The position numbers and the translations under genes were made by a program. DNA of 64,000 nt from Candidatus Reidiella endopervernicosa (GTDB lineage: Bacteria; Pseudomonadota; Gammaproteobacteria; GCF-013343005): contig NZ_CP054491.1 of NCBI RefSeq assembly GCF_013343005.1, positions 2,586,501 through 2,650,500 on the forward strand, in the 5' to 3' direction. Of the stretch, positions 46,808 through 59,700 are shown in pieces. The notes under the pieces were generated by a model. It was not told the DNA's origin. It saw only the letters and a list, made by a program, of their open reading frames with translations, and did no database searches. Within the stretch, counting starts at the first letter, position 1; the number at the start of each line of letters is the position of its first letter.

Positions 46808-47818
46808 ATGGATATCCATATGCAAACAACAACTTCAAAAAACACGCATTTTCGTTATTTACTTACCGCTCTGCTCATCCCTGTTCTCACCCTGATTGGG
46901 AGTGCTAATGCGGCGCAAAAATACTCTCCCAATGATGTCTATGCGGGGGTGGAGTATGCCAACAGCCTGATAGATAGAATCCTCACCGCCAATGGCGTCA
47001 CTGAGATCAACATCCCAGTCTCTCGTGAAGCCGGTGCCAAGCCGATGCATGTTTACGAGCTGCACGTATCGGCACTTACAGAGCTCTATGCATACGCGCT
47101 CGAAGAAGAGCGACGCCCACCTCCACTTGCTGTATCAACACCGATCACATACACGCCAACCGACGTCTACTACCTTACTCAGCTTGTTATCAACAACCTG
47201 GAGGAGGTCTATCGCGACTCTGGGGGATACATCGACTTTTCGATGAATAGTCACAGCGGCAAATCACCTGCCGATGTCTATCAGGAGCTGTTTGAGCTCT
47301 ACTACCGTCTCAACCTACTAAATGGCAAGAGCAAGGTGAGTCCGAATGAAGTGTACTCACACATCTTTCGCGCCAAAGAGGATCTGCAATTTAGTCTTCT
47401 AACTCTCTCAAAACATCTCGCCGATAGTGATGAGATAAAGAAAAGACTACTGGTAACCGCAATCTATGGCATGCACCCTGACGGTTCGACAATGACACCA
47501 TTAGAAGCCGGTAAAAAACCGGGAGACGTCATTGCCAAGTCGATCACCATTCGTGGCAAGCTCAATCTACTGCGTAAACGCAATAAGTTACCTGAGATCC
47601 CTCGCCCTAAGCTTGAAGAGTTCGGTGCAGCCAAACCGATCGACGCATTTCTACAGACACAGTTTATTATCGCTGAGTTAAACCTGCTTAAGATCCCAAT
47701 GGACATCAGTAGTACAACTAACAGCGCCAAGGCGGTAAGTGGAAAAACGCCTTCAGATGTCTATCAAGAGATGAAACACATCGAATACATGATCGATCGA
47801 CTCATCCAAGCGCTATAA
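46808..47818 (+). CDS. Periplasmic eight-repeat PxDVY protein linked to a chemoreceptor
   Basis: 336 aa with a signal peptide (YLLTALLIPVLTLIGSANA). The mature protein consists of about eight helical repeats, each starting with P-x-D-V-Y or a variant and running about 18 residues to a Leu-rich end. Examples: PNDVYAGVEYANSLIDRI, PTDVYYLTQLVINNLEEV, PADVYQELFELYYRLNLL, PSDVYQEMKHIEYMIDRL. Family not recognised. It ends 18 bases before the chemoreceptor gene, so it is a candidate periplasmic ligand-binding partner of that receptor. Start could also be 46820. Confidence 0.75.
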   Translation: MDIHMQTTTSKNTHFRYLLTALLIPVLTLIGSANAAQKYSPNDVYAGVEYANSLIDRILTANGVTEINIPVSREAGAKPMHVYELHVSALTELYAYALEEERRPPPLAVSTPITYTPTDVYYLTQLVINNLEEVYRDSGGYIDFSMNSHSGKSPADVYQELFELYYRLNLLNGKSKVSPNEVYSHIFRAKEDLQFSLLTLSKHLADSDEIKKRLLVTAIYGMHPDGSTMTPLEAGKKPGDVIAKSITIRGKLNLLRKRNKLPEIPRPKLEEFGAAKPIDAFLQTQFIIAELNLLKIPMDISSTTNSAKAVSGKTPSDVYQEMKHIEYMIDRLIQAL

Positions 47819-47836
47819 GAGACGGGGAACTACACC

Positions 47837-49695
47837 ATGTTAAATTCAATCAAGAAAAAAATAATTGTTAGCAACGGCGCACTACTCGTCATCCTGCTAC
47901 TCGTACTAATCTTCGCCCTTATACAGCTTAAGAGTAATCAACAGCTACTCGCACAAGAGGAGGAGAACGTTACTATTCTCACCGAGATCGCTGATATCGA
48001 AGAGCATTTCCTTGAGTTTCGTATAGCCGCCACCGAGTTTGCACTGCTGTTACAGAATAGTAGCAAGCAAAAACGCGATGACGACTACAAACAACTTCGT
48101 ACAATTTTTTCAGAGTCGGTTCACCCTGAGATCGCTGCTGAGACAGCCACGCTAGAAAACTACTATTCACAGATAGAGAAGGCTGCAACTGCATTCATTA
48201 ATGATGACAAGATGGAAGGCGGCTTGCTACTAAACACCTCTATTGCCACAGCCGATCAGATTCTTACTGTGCTTAAAAACCAGTACGGTGAACACAAATC
48301 TGAGGTTGACGTTATAACCGGCGAAATTCACGAATCGAACAGTGCCGTCACCTTCTCACTCTACGCTCTGCTCGTTGCGATGGTCGTAGCTGGTATCGGA
48401 ATTTCTCTCTTCCTCGCCAATATGATCAGTAGCGGTCTGATCAAGCTTCAAAGGACCGTTGAGGAGATTGAACAGACCGGGGAGTCGCTATTTTGCGAAA
48501 GTTTGTTTTGGGCATCCAAGCCCAAGCAAACAGCAAAAACTTAACGCGACCGTTTATGCCTGCGGCGCCCGACGTCCTGCGTACGTTGCGTAATCACCTC
48601 TTCGAGGCTCTACACAACTCCCTCAGTGACTCTACGCCGACATAAGCCGCTGCTGCATCTTCTTCGTCGTCCGCTCGCGCTCTCAACTACGAATATGCAG
48701 ACGGCGTCGACTATCGGGGACTAACCGCCCTCACTTCGCTCTCCATGGCGGTCAGCGATGGTGATCTGCGTCTTAGAGCAGATATTCACTCCAATGATGA
48801 GGTGGGAAGTCTTGCTGAGGCGTTTAATCGTCTCATCGACAATCTGGCCAACATCGTCAGCCAGGTCATGGCGCAGGCCGATCAGCTCGCTACAGCCGCT
48901 GAACAGCTCTCAGCCATTACTGAACAGACCAGCTCGGGTGTACAGCAACAGTCTGATGAGATCAGACAGGTTGCAACCGCCATGAATGAGATGTCCGCAA
49001 CGGTCCAGGAGGTTTCGAACAATGCCGAACACGCCTCTCAGTCCGCTGAAGAGGGTAACAGCGAGGCAAATAATGGTAGCACTGTTGTACAGAAGACTAT
49101 CTCTGCTATTAATGAACTGGCTGGCGACGTACAGAGCTCTGCTGATGTTATAGAGAAGCTTAAGGGCAATAGCGAGAACATCGGTACCGTGCTCGACGTG
49201 ATCAAAGGCATCGCCGAACAGACCAACCTTCTAGCACTCAATGCAGCAATCGAAGCAGCACGCGCCGGTGAACAAGGACGCGGTTTCGCAGTGGTTGCCG
49301 ATGAGGTTCGTACTCTTGCACAGCGCACACAGGAGTCGACCAAGGAGATTGAGGCACTGGTCGATGCACTCCAGGGTGGTGCACAACAGGCCGTTGATGT
49401 CATGGAGCTTAGTCGTGACAAGGCGCAAAACACCGTAAGCCAGGCACAACATGCAGGTGAGTCGCTCACAGCTATTACCACTGCAGTGAGCAACATTCTC
49501 AACATGAACACTCAGATTGCCAGCGCGGCTGAAGAGCAGTCGGCAACGACCGAGGAGATCAACCGCAATATCAACAACATTCAGAACATCTCAGAACAGA
49601 CAGCACAGGGTGCTGAACAGACTGCGGCTGCGAGTAATGAGCTGAGCCAGTTGGGTGAGAGTCTGCGCAGCCAGGTATCGCAGTTCAAGGTTTGA
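47837..49695 (+). pseudogene. Methyl-accepting chemotaxis protein, split by the element
   Basis: Pieces 47837-48476 and 48758-49695 sum to 526 codons. TM1 (VSNGALLVILLLVLIFALIQ) and TM2 (YALLVAMVVAGIGISLFLA) flank a periplasmic helical sensor of about 140 residues. HAMP is interrupted; joining gives [20 protein letters not shown], the expected NGD HAMP sequence. The signalling hairpin is intact ([20 protein letters not shown] then [15 protein letters not shown]), with methylation helices on both sides. As written, the first half would end in the element after an added [20 protein letters not shown]. Confidence 0.92.
48477..48757 (+). repeat. Interspersed element, copy 11 (in chemoreceptor HAMP)
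   Basis: 281 bp with three single-base losses, CACTTCGCTCTCC subfamily, sense orientation. Removal gives GAA-CAG-AAT-GGT-GAT, in frame. Confidence 0.92.
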
Positions 49696-49716
49696 TTGAT
49701 ACCTGAGCGTTGCTTA

Positions 49717-49746
49717 AGAGAGGGATCGCTGATGCGATCCCTCTCT
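49717..49746 (+). terminator. Hairpin after the chemoreceptor gene
   Basis: A perfect 13-bp stem AGAGAGGGATCGC with its complement and a TGAT loop, 22 bases after the stop. No long T-tract follows, so termination may be partial. Confidence 0.6.
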
Positions 49747-50109
49747 ATCCACAGCATAAATATTGATTCCGAAGGATCAACCATGTCGCTACGACAGACG
49801 CCTACACATTTAAACGGCTCTACATTTAATTTCACAATTCGGTACAGCTCTTTTCATCTGCCTCATGCCGGACGAAGTGCACAAACAACTACCAACCAGC
49901 CAACTTTTCCCTCCAGTTTGTCTTCACCAAAGATGAGAGTATTTTTCTCTCTGCGTTGTACTAATTGACGATGACTGACTACTCTTTAGCGAGGATTGTT
50001 CTGTAGTAAACAAGTGCGTTCAGGATCAACCCGGCCAATTTTACAAAGGTAGAGATTTTGGCTGGAGGCGTTAGCAGGCTAACAATGTTGATAAACTGAG
50101 GACGACGAA
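49747..50109. other. Intergenic region between chemoreceptor and hybrid kinase
   Basis: About 360 bases with no supported gene. A short open frame crosses part of it, but its composition does not resemble a protein and it has no ribosome site. No copy of the element is present. Confidence 0.5.
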
Positions 50110-51510
50110 ATAACTACACTCCCAAAGAATCTCACTCTATTTCTTGTTCTGAGTAGTCTTGGCGTTGCCGGGAACATCTACAACATTGAGATGTTCTTTG
50201 GCGTAAACCAGATATTCGGCAGTATTTTTGTACTACTGGCCGTCTGGTATTTAGGACCGGCTGCCGGCGCACTCTGCGCGATCATCGTTCACAGCTACAC
50301 AATCTATCTCTGGGGACATCCCTACGCCTTTATCGGCTTCGTACTCGAAGCTCTCATGGTCGGAGTACTGCTCCGCTGGCGGATTAGGAATATCTTCATT
50401 GCCGATATTATTTACTGGCTACTGATCGGTGTTTGGCTGGTACCACTCTTTTATGGACACTATATCGGACTACCCGAGACCCAGGTCACATTAATCATGC
50501 TCAAGCAGCCCGCCAACGGCCTGCTGAACGCTCTCACGGCATCCTTAATCATCTTTCTCGCCCAACGATGGCTAAAGACCAGTAACAAGGTATCCCTACG
50601 ATATGCGCTATTTACATTCATAATGGTGACAGTGGCTTTCTCTCTGTACGCCGCCGCCAACCTGATTACCCGGTATACATTTGAAAACTCGCAAAAAGAT
50701 GTCACGGAAAACCTCCACACCTTCGGTAGTCATATTGACAATGAACTAAGACACTTCCTTAGGGATCTACCTGCTTCAATGCGGCAGCTTGATCGGACTG
50801 CGGCGAGTGGAGATCTACCGGTAAATCTCGACAAGCAATATATAATCGACACACTCTGGCGACTGGAACGTAGTAATGAGAGTCAAGTCATTGCATCTAA
50901 ACATGAAACCGCTGCACCGTTAACCACACCGTTTCCGTGTAACAACTCGACATCCATCACCCTGCAAGAGAACCAGCTCTATGTTAGTTTTTTAACTGGC
51001 GACAGATGTCTGATCGGTTCCCTTCCTGCCAGCAGATTAGAGCAATTTCTAAATCTTCAGGCCGTTGAAGAAGGGGTGGTAGTTTTTGCGGTTATCGACA
51101 ATCACGTAGTGACTTCAAGCCTGGGAAATCAGGTTGATGCACCATTTGAAGGAACCTCTATCCCACTCAGTAAGAACATCTATCATCTACTCCCCTCCGG
51201 CGAGATGCCAAAGATGCGACGCTACAAGCTATCACACTACATCTACGAACTTCCCAAAAACGACATTATCAACTGGCAGACCATTATCAAGCTCTCGTTT
51301 TCGAAACATGTTGATGAGCTACAGCGTATTTATATCTTCATCTTCAGCGTCATGCTCGGTGTTATTTTGCTCGTCGCGCTGATCGCCTACCTGCTCAGCA
51401 ACAGCCTGCTCTACGCACTCACTAGACTGACAACTATCACTGCAGACCTGCCGAAAAAGATCGAGCAGCGTGAAACCATCAGCTGGCCGCAGAGCAATAT
51501 TCAGGGGTAA
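50110..51510 (+). pseudogene. Membrane sensor half of a frameshifted hybrid histidine kinase
   Basis: The frame encodes a multi-helix membrane domain (FGSIFVLLAVWYLGPAAGAL, then IIVHSYTIYLWGHPYAFIGF), a periplasmic region of about residues 150-370 and a last TM (IYIFIFSVMLGVILLVALIA). The first ATG in the frame is at 50191, but homologous-looking sequence (TLPKNLTLFLVLSSLGVAGN) extends back to an ATA at 50110 preceded by GAGGA, so the normal start codon seems lost or misread. The frame ends at 51510 after a run of four Gs, while the next frame carries on with VTNLTTNFSQVANSLSTTFN. One extra G would fuse both halves. Confidence 0.75.
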
Positions 51511-51569
51511 CCAATCTGACGACCAATTTCTCACAGGTCGCAAATAGCCTGAGCACAACCTTTAACGCC

Positions 51570-53495
51570 ATGGAGGAGCGAATCAAAGAGCTAAGATGTA
51601 TGTACGGAATCACAGAGGCCATTCGCCACCATAATCAAATCGATGAGATCCTGAGCGCCGTTGTTGAAATCATGCCGATGGGCTGGCAACACCCCAAACA
51701 CACGACCGCCCGTATTACCATCGATGACATGGTCATCATAGATGAATCGTTTCAGATAACGCCCTGGAAGATGAGTAGCGAAATCACCATTGACGAGCGC
51801 AGTCGCGGCCGTGTTGAGATCTTCTATACAAAATCATTCCCGGAAATCGATGAAGGCCCCTTCCTCCTGCAGGAGCGAAATCTACTCAATAGCATCGCAA
51901 AGACTGTGAGTGAGGCAATTGAACGCAACGAGGCAGAGACAGCCCTGGCCGATAGTGAGCAGCGACTCCGCGAGGCTCAATCAATGGCTCATATCGGCAA
52001 CTGGCACTCCAATATGACTACTGGAGATTTAAGCTGGTCTGATGAGGTCTTCCACATCTTCGGCAGAGAGGGAACTACCTATATTCCAAGCCTCAGGCAA
52101 TACCACGAGTCCATTCATCCAGACGATCTCCAGCTGGTTGAGAGTAACGTGCAACTGGCCCGTGAAAGCGGAAGTTACGACGCCACCCACCGTATCGTTC
52201 GTCCAGACGGGTCGGTACGTCACGTCCATGAACTGGCACAGGCGAGTTTCAATGCCAGCGGAGAGCCTGTTTCATTAACCGGCACCATTCAGGACATTAC
52301 TGATCAGATAGAAGCTGAACAGGCCCTGATCATCGCACGCGATGAAGCCGAACAGGCCAACACCGCCAAATCGGATTTTTTATCTCGAATGAGTCATGAA
52401 CTTAGAACACCGATGAATGCGGTACTGGGCTTTGCACAGCTACTTGAATATGAGAGTACGCTCACTGAAGAGCAACAATCACACATCCACGAGATTATTA
52501 TTGCGGGTAATCATCTGCTTGCCCTCATTAATGAGGTTCTCGACCTCGCCAAGGTTGAATCGGGCAAGTTGGATATGGAGTTCGAACCGCTTCAGCTGTT
52601 TCCCCTCATCAAAGAGTGTTCTGCACTAGTCAGCACCCTTGCAGAAAAACGCCAAATATCGATATCTATAAATGGCGTGAGTGATAGCGTGGTGGTTGCT
52701 GATCGCACCCGCTTGAAACAGGCGCTGCTTAATTTGCTCTCAAATGCAATCAAATATAATTCTGAGAAAGGGAACATCATCATTGAAGTCGAGGCCCTTG
52801 CCGATCGACGGATTCGTGTTCTTGTCACCGATAACGGAACCGGTATCCCTGCTGATCGCATCTCAGAGCTATTCGAGCCATTCACTCGCCTCAGTGCTGA
52901 TAAAACCTATATCGAGGGAACCGGAATTGGCCTGACTCTGACACGCAAGATCATCGAGGCGATGAAAGGCAGCATCGGTGTTTCAAGCAATGTGGGTGTT
53001 GGCAGTACCTTCTGGTTTGACCTTCCCCAGGGTACTCCTGAACAATCGGAACGCTTCACGAGGAGAAGCAAACACTCTGACGAACCCCAACAGACGATAG
53101 ATAAAGGGAGAGTGAACGTACTCTACATAGAAGACAATTCAGCCAACATGCGGCTGGTCGCACAATTCATCAGCAAACGTCCTCAAGTTAGACTTCTGGA
53201 GGCCGCCACCCCAAGCATTGGCCTTGAACTGGCCACTGCCCACCACCCTGATCTCATCCTGCTTGACATCAACATGCCAGAGATGGACGGCTATCAGGTC
53301 TTGAAGCGACTTCAGAAGAGCGACGAACTCAGGCACATCCCGGTCATTGCAGTTACAGCCGATGCGATGCCACACGATATCAAGCGCGGACTCGAGGCCG
53401 GTTTTAGCGACTACCTCACAAAGCCTCTCAATATTGAGGATTTTTTTTCACATCATCGATCAACAAATCACCATCAACGAGACCAGGCTTGGTAA
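51570..53495 (+). pseudogene. Kinase half of the frameshifted hybrid histidine kinase
   Basis: 641 aa from the first ATG. After a linker comes a PAS domain (QSMAHIGNWHSNMTTGDLSW), HisKA with phospho-acceptor histidine (FLSRMSHELRTPMNAVLGFA), HATPase (LLNLLSNAIKYNSEKG, DNGTGIPADR, TGIGLTLTRKIIEAMKG) and a receiver domain (VLYIEDNSANMRLVAQFISK, LILLDINMPEMDG). The end is also shifted: in a T8 run near 53442, one T fewer would replace SHHRSTNHHQRDQAW with the helical HIIDQQITINETRLGK and a stop at 53499. Paired with the preceding frame in one original gene. Confidence 0.85.
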
Positions 53496-53572
53496 GTAGC
53501 CTTCCAGGTAACCAAATGAGGGCCTGCGTAATCAGATTACACAGTTAAAAGTTTAATCTGAAGAAGTGGATT

Positions 53573-53612
53573 AACAAGAGAGGCCGCACATTCGGCCTTT
53601 CTTGTTCTTTAT
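53573..53612. terminator. Terminator after the hybrid kinase gene
   Basis: AACAAGAGAGGCCG and its near complement around loop CACATT, followed by CTTGTTCTTTATTT. The flanking A and T tracts let it work in both directions, between the kinase gene and the convergent FG-GAP gene. Confidence 0.75.
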
Positions 53613-53761
53613 TTAATACCGTATCAGCAGACATCTACTGTACAGCACTCCCAACACTACATTTTTTACTATCTCGCCGTATGGCATAGCGACTATCAAG
53701 ATCCAAAAGCATTCAGGCCTGCATCAACCACGAGATTGAAGGCTCCAGGGTAGCCCTCATG

Positions 53762-56700
53762 CTAAACCCACTCCCCCCTTCCCTTTCTCCTGGCCATTAG
53801 AGACGACAGTCCAGTCAGACCCAGCAGCAGCCACAGCGGATGAAGAGCACCGCCGCCACTACTACTGCCCTCATTGATAGCCAGCTGCTGCGCTACTCCA
53901 CCGGGGTCGACCACACTATTATTTGCCTCGCTATCGGCATCATTAGGTCCACCATCCTCAATAGTCAGCTCCACGCACCAGTGCCCCTCGTTAAGGCCAC
54001 TCTGGTAGGCACTATCACCTGGAGGCGGGCAGAAGCCCGCTTCACCTACGGCCGAGGCAAGGCCATTACTGCCCTCTTCTACAAACGCCTGCCACCCCCC
54101 TGGCATCCATTTTCTGTAGACCGCATTGGCAGGAATCGTTACAAACTGAGGAATGACCACCTTGATCGACTGGCCTGCAACGGGCAGCTCGGAGACGATA
54201 AAATCGAACAGCTCGGAGGTGTAGTCATACTCGGGGCTATCATCAGTGTCGCCACCACCGTTGCTGACATCCTCCATATTGACCTCCGCCTGACCGTTGC
54301 CGGTTTGGAATGCGATCGCACCCAGGCTCAATCGCAAACCCGGTTCCGTCTCAATCAGATAACTAGCCGCTTCACCGCTCTGCTCCTGCAGTACATTGGG
54401 AATCGATATCGCATCCAGATAGTCTGCAACACCGTCACCATCACTATCTCCGTAGCCCTCACTCTCATCATCGATACCATCACCGTCACTATCGCTCTGA
54501 TCAAGACGCGGTGCTGCCGCTACAATATTCAGCGTTATCTCGGTCGCATCACTCGCACTGCCATCGCTAACATCCAGCGCTACGGTATAGATCCCTCTAC
54601 TCAATCCGGAGGGATCGAAGCTAAAGGTATCCGCTTCGCTATCGCCATCGCCATCGACGAGCGCATTGTCACTGGCTACCCAGTTATAACTGTGTGTGTC
54701 ACCAATATTGGGATCGCTAACACTACTTATAAGGCTAACAACCCCCCCTCCACTAATAACGGTACGTGTATCCCCAAAACCCTGATTCGCGCTCAGTGTG
54801 ACTATTGGTGCGACGTTGCCCTCAACCAGGCTAATGGTGTGGGTAGTCATACTCCCCTTCACCGCATTTGTTGGACTGCCCATGGTAACGACAATATTTT
54901 CTACACCCTCGCCGGCACCATCATCGATGGTGGCGAAACTCACCGCTAACTCCGTTCCCTCTTCCAGAGTGGCAGTGGCACTGATCAGAGAGTGGTCACT
55001 CCCATCGGTAGCAGCACTACCGCCCACGCTATAGGGTACGATGACCGGGTAGTTTGCCGCTTCGCCGTTGAGAATCACGTTAAAGGTAACGCTGCTCCCC
55101 TCAGCAGTGAGCTGATCCTTGCTGAAATCAACCATGGGATTAACCATCACCATCTGAATGGCAGAGCCACTATTACCCGCACTATCCGTCGCGCTCCAGG
55201 TCACCAGATGCACTCCTGGTTTGAAGTGGCTGGGTGCATCTGAGGTAACCGTCAGGTTGCCATCCATCCCATCTATGGCAATAGCACTACCCAGACTCAC
55301 CGGGGTGAGAAGCCCTGTGGCATCAACCATCACATCATCCGGTGCTGTAACCAGTGGCGGATTATCATCCACGGCAGGATTGGTCTCAGCGATAAACTCC
55401 TCGAGGTTACTTAACCCATCACCGTCCAGATCACCCGCCGCATCACTGGGATCATAAGGGTCGAGACCGTTGTCGCTCTCCCAGTCATTTTCTATCCCAT
55501 CCCCATCAATATCACTATCGATCCTATCGGAGATGTTGTCATTGTCCATGTCGGCAAAGACCCATACCTTAAAGGCCGACAGGCTACTCTCAAACTCGCC
55601 ATCACTGACACTAATCACGACCCCCCTCGTAGTGCCTATATCACTGCTATCCGGGGTACCGAACAACGCGCCAGAGCTAGTATCAAAGTTCGCCCAGGCA
55701 GGTTTGTTCACGATGCTGAAGGTGAGTTTGTCGCCATCATTATCATTGACCGTAGGAATAAAACTGTAATCAACATCATCACCTACCTTTGTGGCCGGAT
55801 TACCACTAATGGTTGGCGCGACATTGCCGACAGTTCGGGCAACAGAAGTCGCACTGGTAATGCCACCCTTGCTGTCATTTGCAGTAACCACCACGCTGAT
55901 GGACTTATGTGCCTCAATGCCGGTCAGCGTGTAACTGTTGCTGTCTGTACCGATATTCGTGCCATCGGCCCTCCATTGATAGCTGTAAACCCGGCCGTCC
56001 CCGTCAGCATCACTCCAACTACCGCTACTACTGCTGATAGTGTTGCCGACCTCTACCGTGCCGCTGATAATCGGCAGCACTGTGTTGATCGGTGCATCAT
56101 TGACATTGACCACGGTACTGGTCGCACTACTAGTGACACTCTCGTCCGTATTTTCCAGGTCACGATAACTCGCCGTTACCGTCATGGTTTGCCCCACATC
56201 CGCCTGCTGCAGCGGGTAACTATCACTGGTCGCACCCTCGATCACACTCCCCCCACGCTTCCACTGATAGCCAATCCCGCCAAGACCATCAACGTCCGCC
56301 AGGTCATTACTGGCACGTAGGATTTGGAATTGAGTGGGTTTGCCGCTGATTGTCACGCCACCAGTCGGAGTCTTATTCACGGAGGTAGCAGAAACCTTGG
56401 TTGTCGCATTAGCGCTACCATTAACCGTGCCATCATTGGGTGTCAGGGTGAAGGTTGTAATGACACTATTACCCGTAATCACCTGATCGGTGGTGGGTGT
56501 AAAGATCAGCGCCTGCAGGCGGCTGGTCAACGTAGTGAGATCCGTACTCCCTAGGATATAGCCACCCGCACTTCCGCTCAGTCCTGTGCCGCTCAAGGTG
56601 CCGTTGGCAGCACTATAGCCAATCGCGACACTGACATCATTGGATTCAATATCGGCTATCGTCACGCCACTGAATGGTGATGTTGTAGCGTTGTCGTTGA

Positions 56701-59700
56701 CAGTACCAGCGGTAGTAAAGGTGCCTCCCAGCATCGGTGCCGTATTGAAGGGCTGCAGTGCAATCTGACTCAACGCAGGGGAACGCGCTGCCGAGAGCGT
56801 TTGTAGCTTGGCCTTCCAGCGCAGGTCATCCGTACCGGTATCGGGGAAGGTGAAGAACTCCCCGGAGATGACCTTGTACCAGTTTGTACCGCCATTATTA
56901 GATAGGTAGTAGTCGATCGAGGTGTCTGCGCTGCTTGTCTCCGTCGCTGACAGACGAACCGTCAAGATGTCCGTTTCACTGTCATTGACCTTTTTCGATA
57001 CCGCCAGCCCCGAGAGTTGGTACTGCTTGGTCTGAAGATAGAGCTTATTGGTCACATTATAGTTGGCGGCAATCAGGTCGAGATAACCATTGCCATCAAC
57101 ATCGCCAAGTGCCATGCCTCTTGTGTCATCCGTTTCCGAACCGATAGCTTCACCTGAAACACTAAAGCTACCGCTACCGTTATTCCAATAGAGTCTGTTG
57201 CTCCCTGATGGATTACCGGTCACCAGATCGAGATCACCATCCCTATCGAGATCGCCCAGCACCAGATCCCAGTGCTGATCGGCGTCAATGCCGATAGCCA
57301 CGCCACTCGCATTGAAGAGACCGCTACCGTTATTACGATAGAGCTTATTGATACCGCCATAGGAGCCGGAAACCAGATCGAGGTCGTTATCACCATCTAC
57401 ATCACCGAGCGCAATCGTGGTGGTGTTATCGCTATCGGTATCGATGGCGGTGCCCGTCGCGGGAAAACCGCCACTACCGTTGTTCAGATAGAGTCGATTG
57501 GTCTGGTTACCGACGCCCGTCACCACATCCGGGTAGTTATCGCCATTCAGGTCGCCAACGGCAATGCTCCAGGTAGGATTGGTCTCCGATCCGATGTCAC
57601 TTCCCGTTGCACTAAAGAGACCGCTGCCATTATTGAGGTAGAACTTGCTGGTCTGACCGTTATTACCGGCCACCACATCCAGATCACCGTCTTGATCAAT
57701 ATCGGTCAGCTCTATACCGGAGGTGTAGTTCGTCTCTGAGCCGATGTCTCTACCACTGGAGGGAAAACCTCCGCTGCCATCATTGAGGTAGAGCTTGTTG
57801 GTCTGGTTCTGGTTTCCTACGACCAGATCGAGGTCACTATCACCATCAACATCACCCAGCTTAATCGCTCGGGTGCTGTCTGTATCGGATGAGCCGATAG
57901 CACTACCCGTTGCAGGATATCCGCCACTGCCGTCATTGAGATAGAGTCTGTTGGTCTGGTTGTAGTTGCCGATGATGAGATCCAGATCACCATCCCCATC
58001 CACATCACCTAGCGCCGCCTTGTAACTGCTCTCCGTCTCAGAGCCGATAGCCGTACTGATAGAGAAGCCATCGCCGCTGTTGTTCATATAGAGTTTGTGC
58101 GTGTTGCCATCGCTGGCATTCACCATGTCGAAGTCGCCATCGCCATCCAGATCACCCAGAATGATGGCAAAGGTGGCATCTCGATTTGAGCCGAGTTGGG
58201 TGCCGGTTGCTGAAAAGCCACCCGACCCATCGCCCAGGTAGAATTTACTGACATTTCCATGCGCACCGGCGACCAGGTCGATATGGCCATCGCCATTGAT
58301 ATCGGCAACCTCTACGGCGGTGGTGTTATCGGTCTCTGATCCGATGGCGGTTCCGGCACCGGTGGTAAAACCACCAGAGCCATCATTGAGGTAGAGCTTA
58401 ATGATCTGATTGGCATCACCCGAGATCAAATCCAGGTCACCATCCTCATCGACATCGCTCAGGGTTACATCGTAGGTCTCGCCCAGATCGGAACCGACAT
58501 CCGTACCTGCGCCAGTGGTAAACCCACCGCTACCGTCATTCAGGTAGAGCTTGTTACGCTCTTGAAAGTTGCCCGCGACCAGATCGGGGAAACCGTCTCC
58601 ATTGAGATCCGCCAGTGCAATCTCCCAGGTGGTATCTGTATCCGAACCGATGTCAGTGCCTGTTGCCGGAAAGCCACCGCTGCCATCATTGAGATAGTAC
58701 TTGTGGGTATCGCCCGCGTTACCAGCAACGACGTCCAGATCACCATCGTTATCGAGATCGGCCAGTGCGACAGCTCGAGTGTTATCGGTCTCTGAGCCGA
58801 TAGCTGTGCCCGTGGCAGAGAAACTGCCACTACCGTTATTGAGGTAGAGCTTATTGATGCCTGGTGCAGTTCCGGTTACCAGATCAAGATCGCCATCCCC
58901 ATCAATGTCACCCAGCTCAACCGCATAGGTGATATCACTCTCTGTGCCGATAGAGGTTCCAGTGCCAGTGGTGAAGCCACCAGAGCCGTCATTGAGGTAG
59001 AGTTTATTGGTGGCGCTTTGAACCGCGACTATCACATCCAGATCCCCATCACCGTCCACATCACCGAGAGAGACATCCCAGTTCTTCTCTACCTCAGATC
59101 CGATCACGGTTCCGCTGGCATCAAAGCCACCGCCAGTCGAGCTACTGCTACTCATATAGAGTTTGTTGGTGGCGGACTGTCTTCCCGTCACCATATCGAG
59201 CGCACCATCACCATTCAGGTCGCCCATGCTGAGAGAGTAAGTAATATCCGATTCAGAACCGATATCCGTGCTTTCAGAAAAAACGCCACTTCCGTCATTT
59301 AGATAATATTTATTTCTCGCACCAACATTAGCCACCACCAGATCAAGGTCGCCATCATAATCGAGATCGATTAAGACCCCCTCTAGTGTGTTTTTATAGG
59401 TGTCGCTACTAATGGGTGCACCGTTAGAGGGGAAACCACCACTACCATCATTCAGATAGAGGCGATTACCCTCATAACCGAGTGAGAGAAAATCGAGGTC
59501 ACCATCACTGTCAACATCACCGAGGAGGGTGTCGTAGGTTAACTCATCCTCGCTACCAATCACGGTCCCTGTGGCCGGGAACCCCCCGCTACCGTCATTT
59601 AAATAGCGACGGTTAACCTGTCTCTGATTGCCCACAACCAGATCCAGATCTCCATCACCATCGAGATCACCCAGGCGAACGCTTAATGTATCCTCGGTCT

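Noticed and set aside
53840-59302. Long plus-strand frames across the FG-GAP gene
   Set aside because: They run antisense to a clear repeat protein, and their Ile/Thr-rich text mirrors the D-x-D-G repeats on the other strand.
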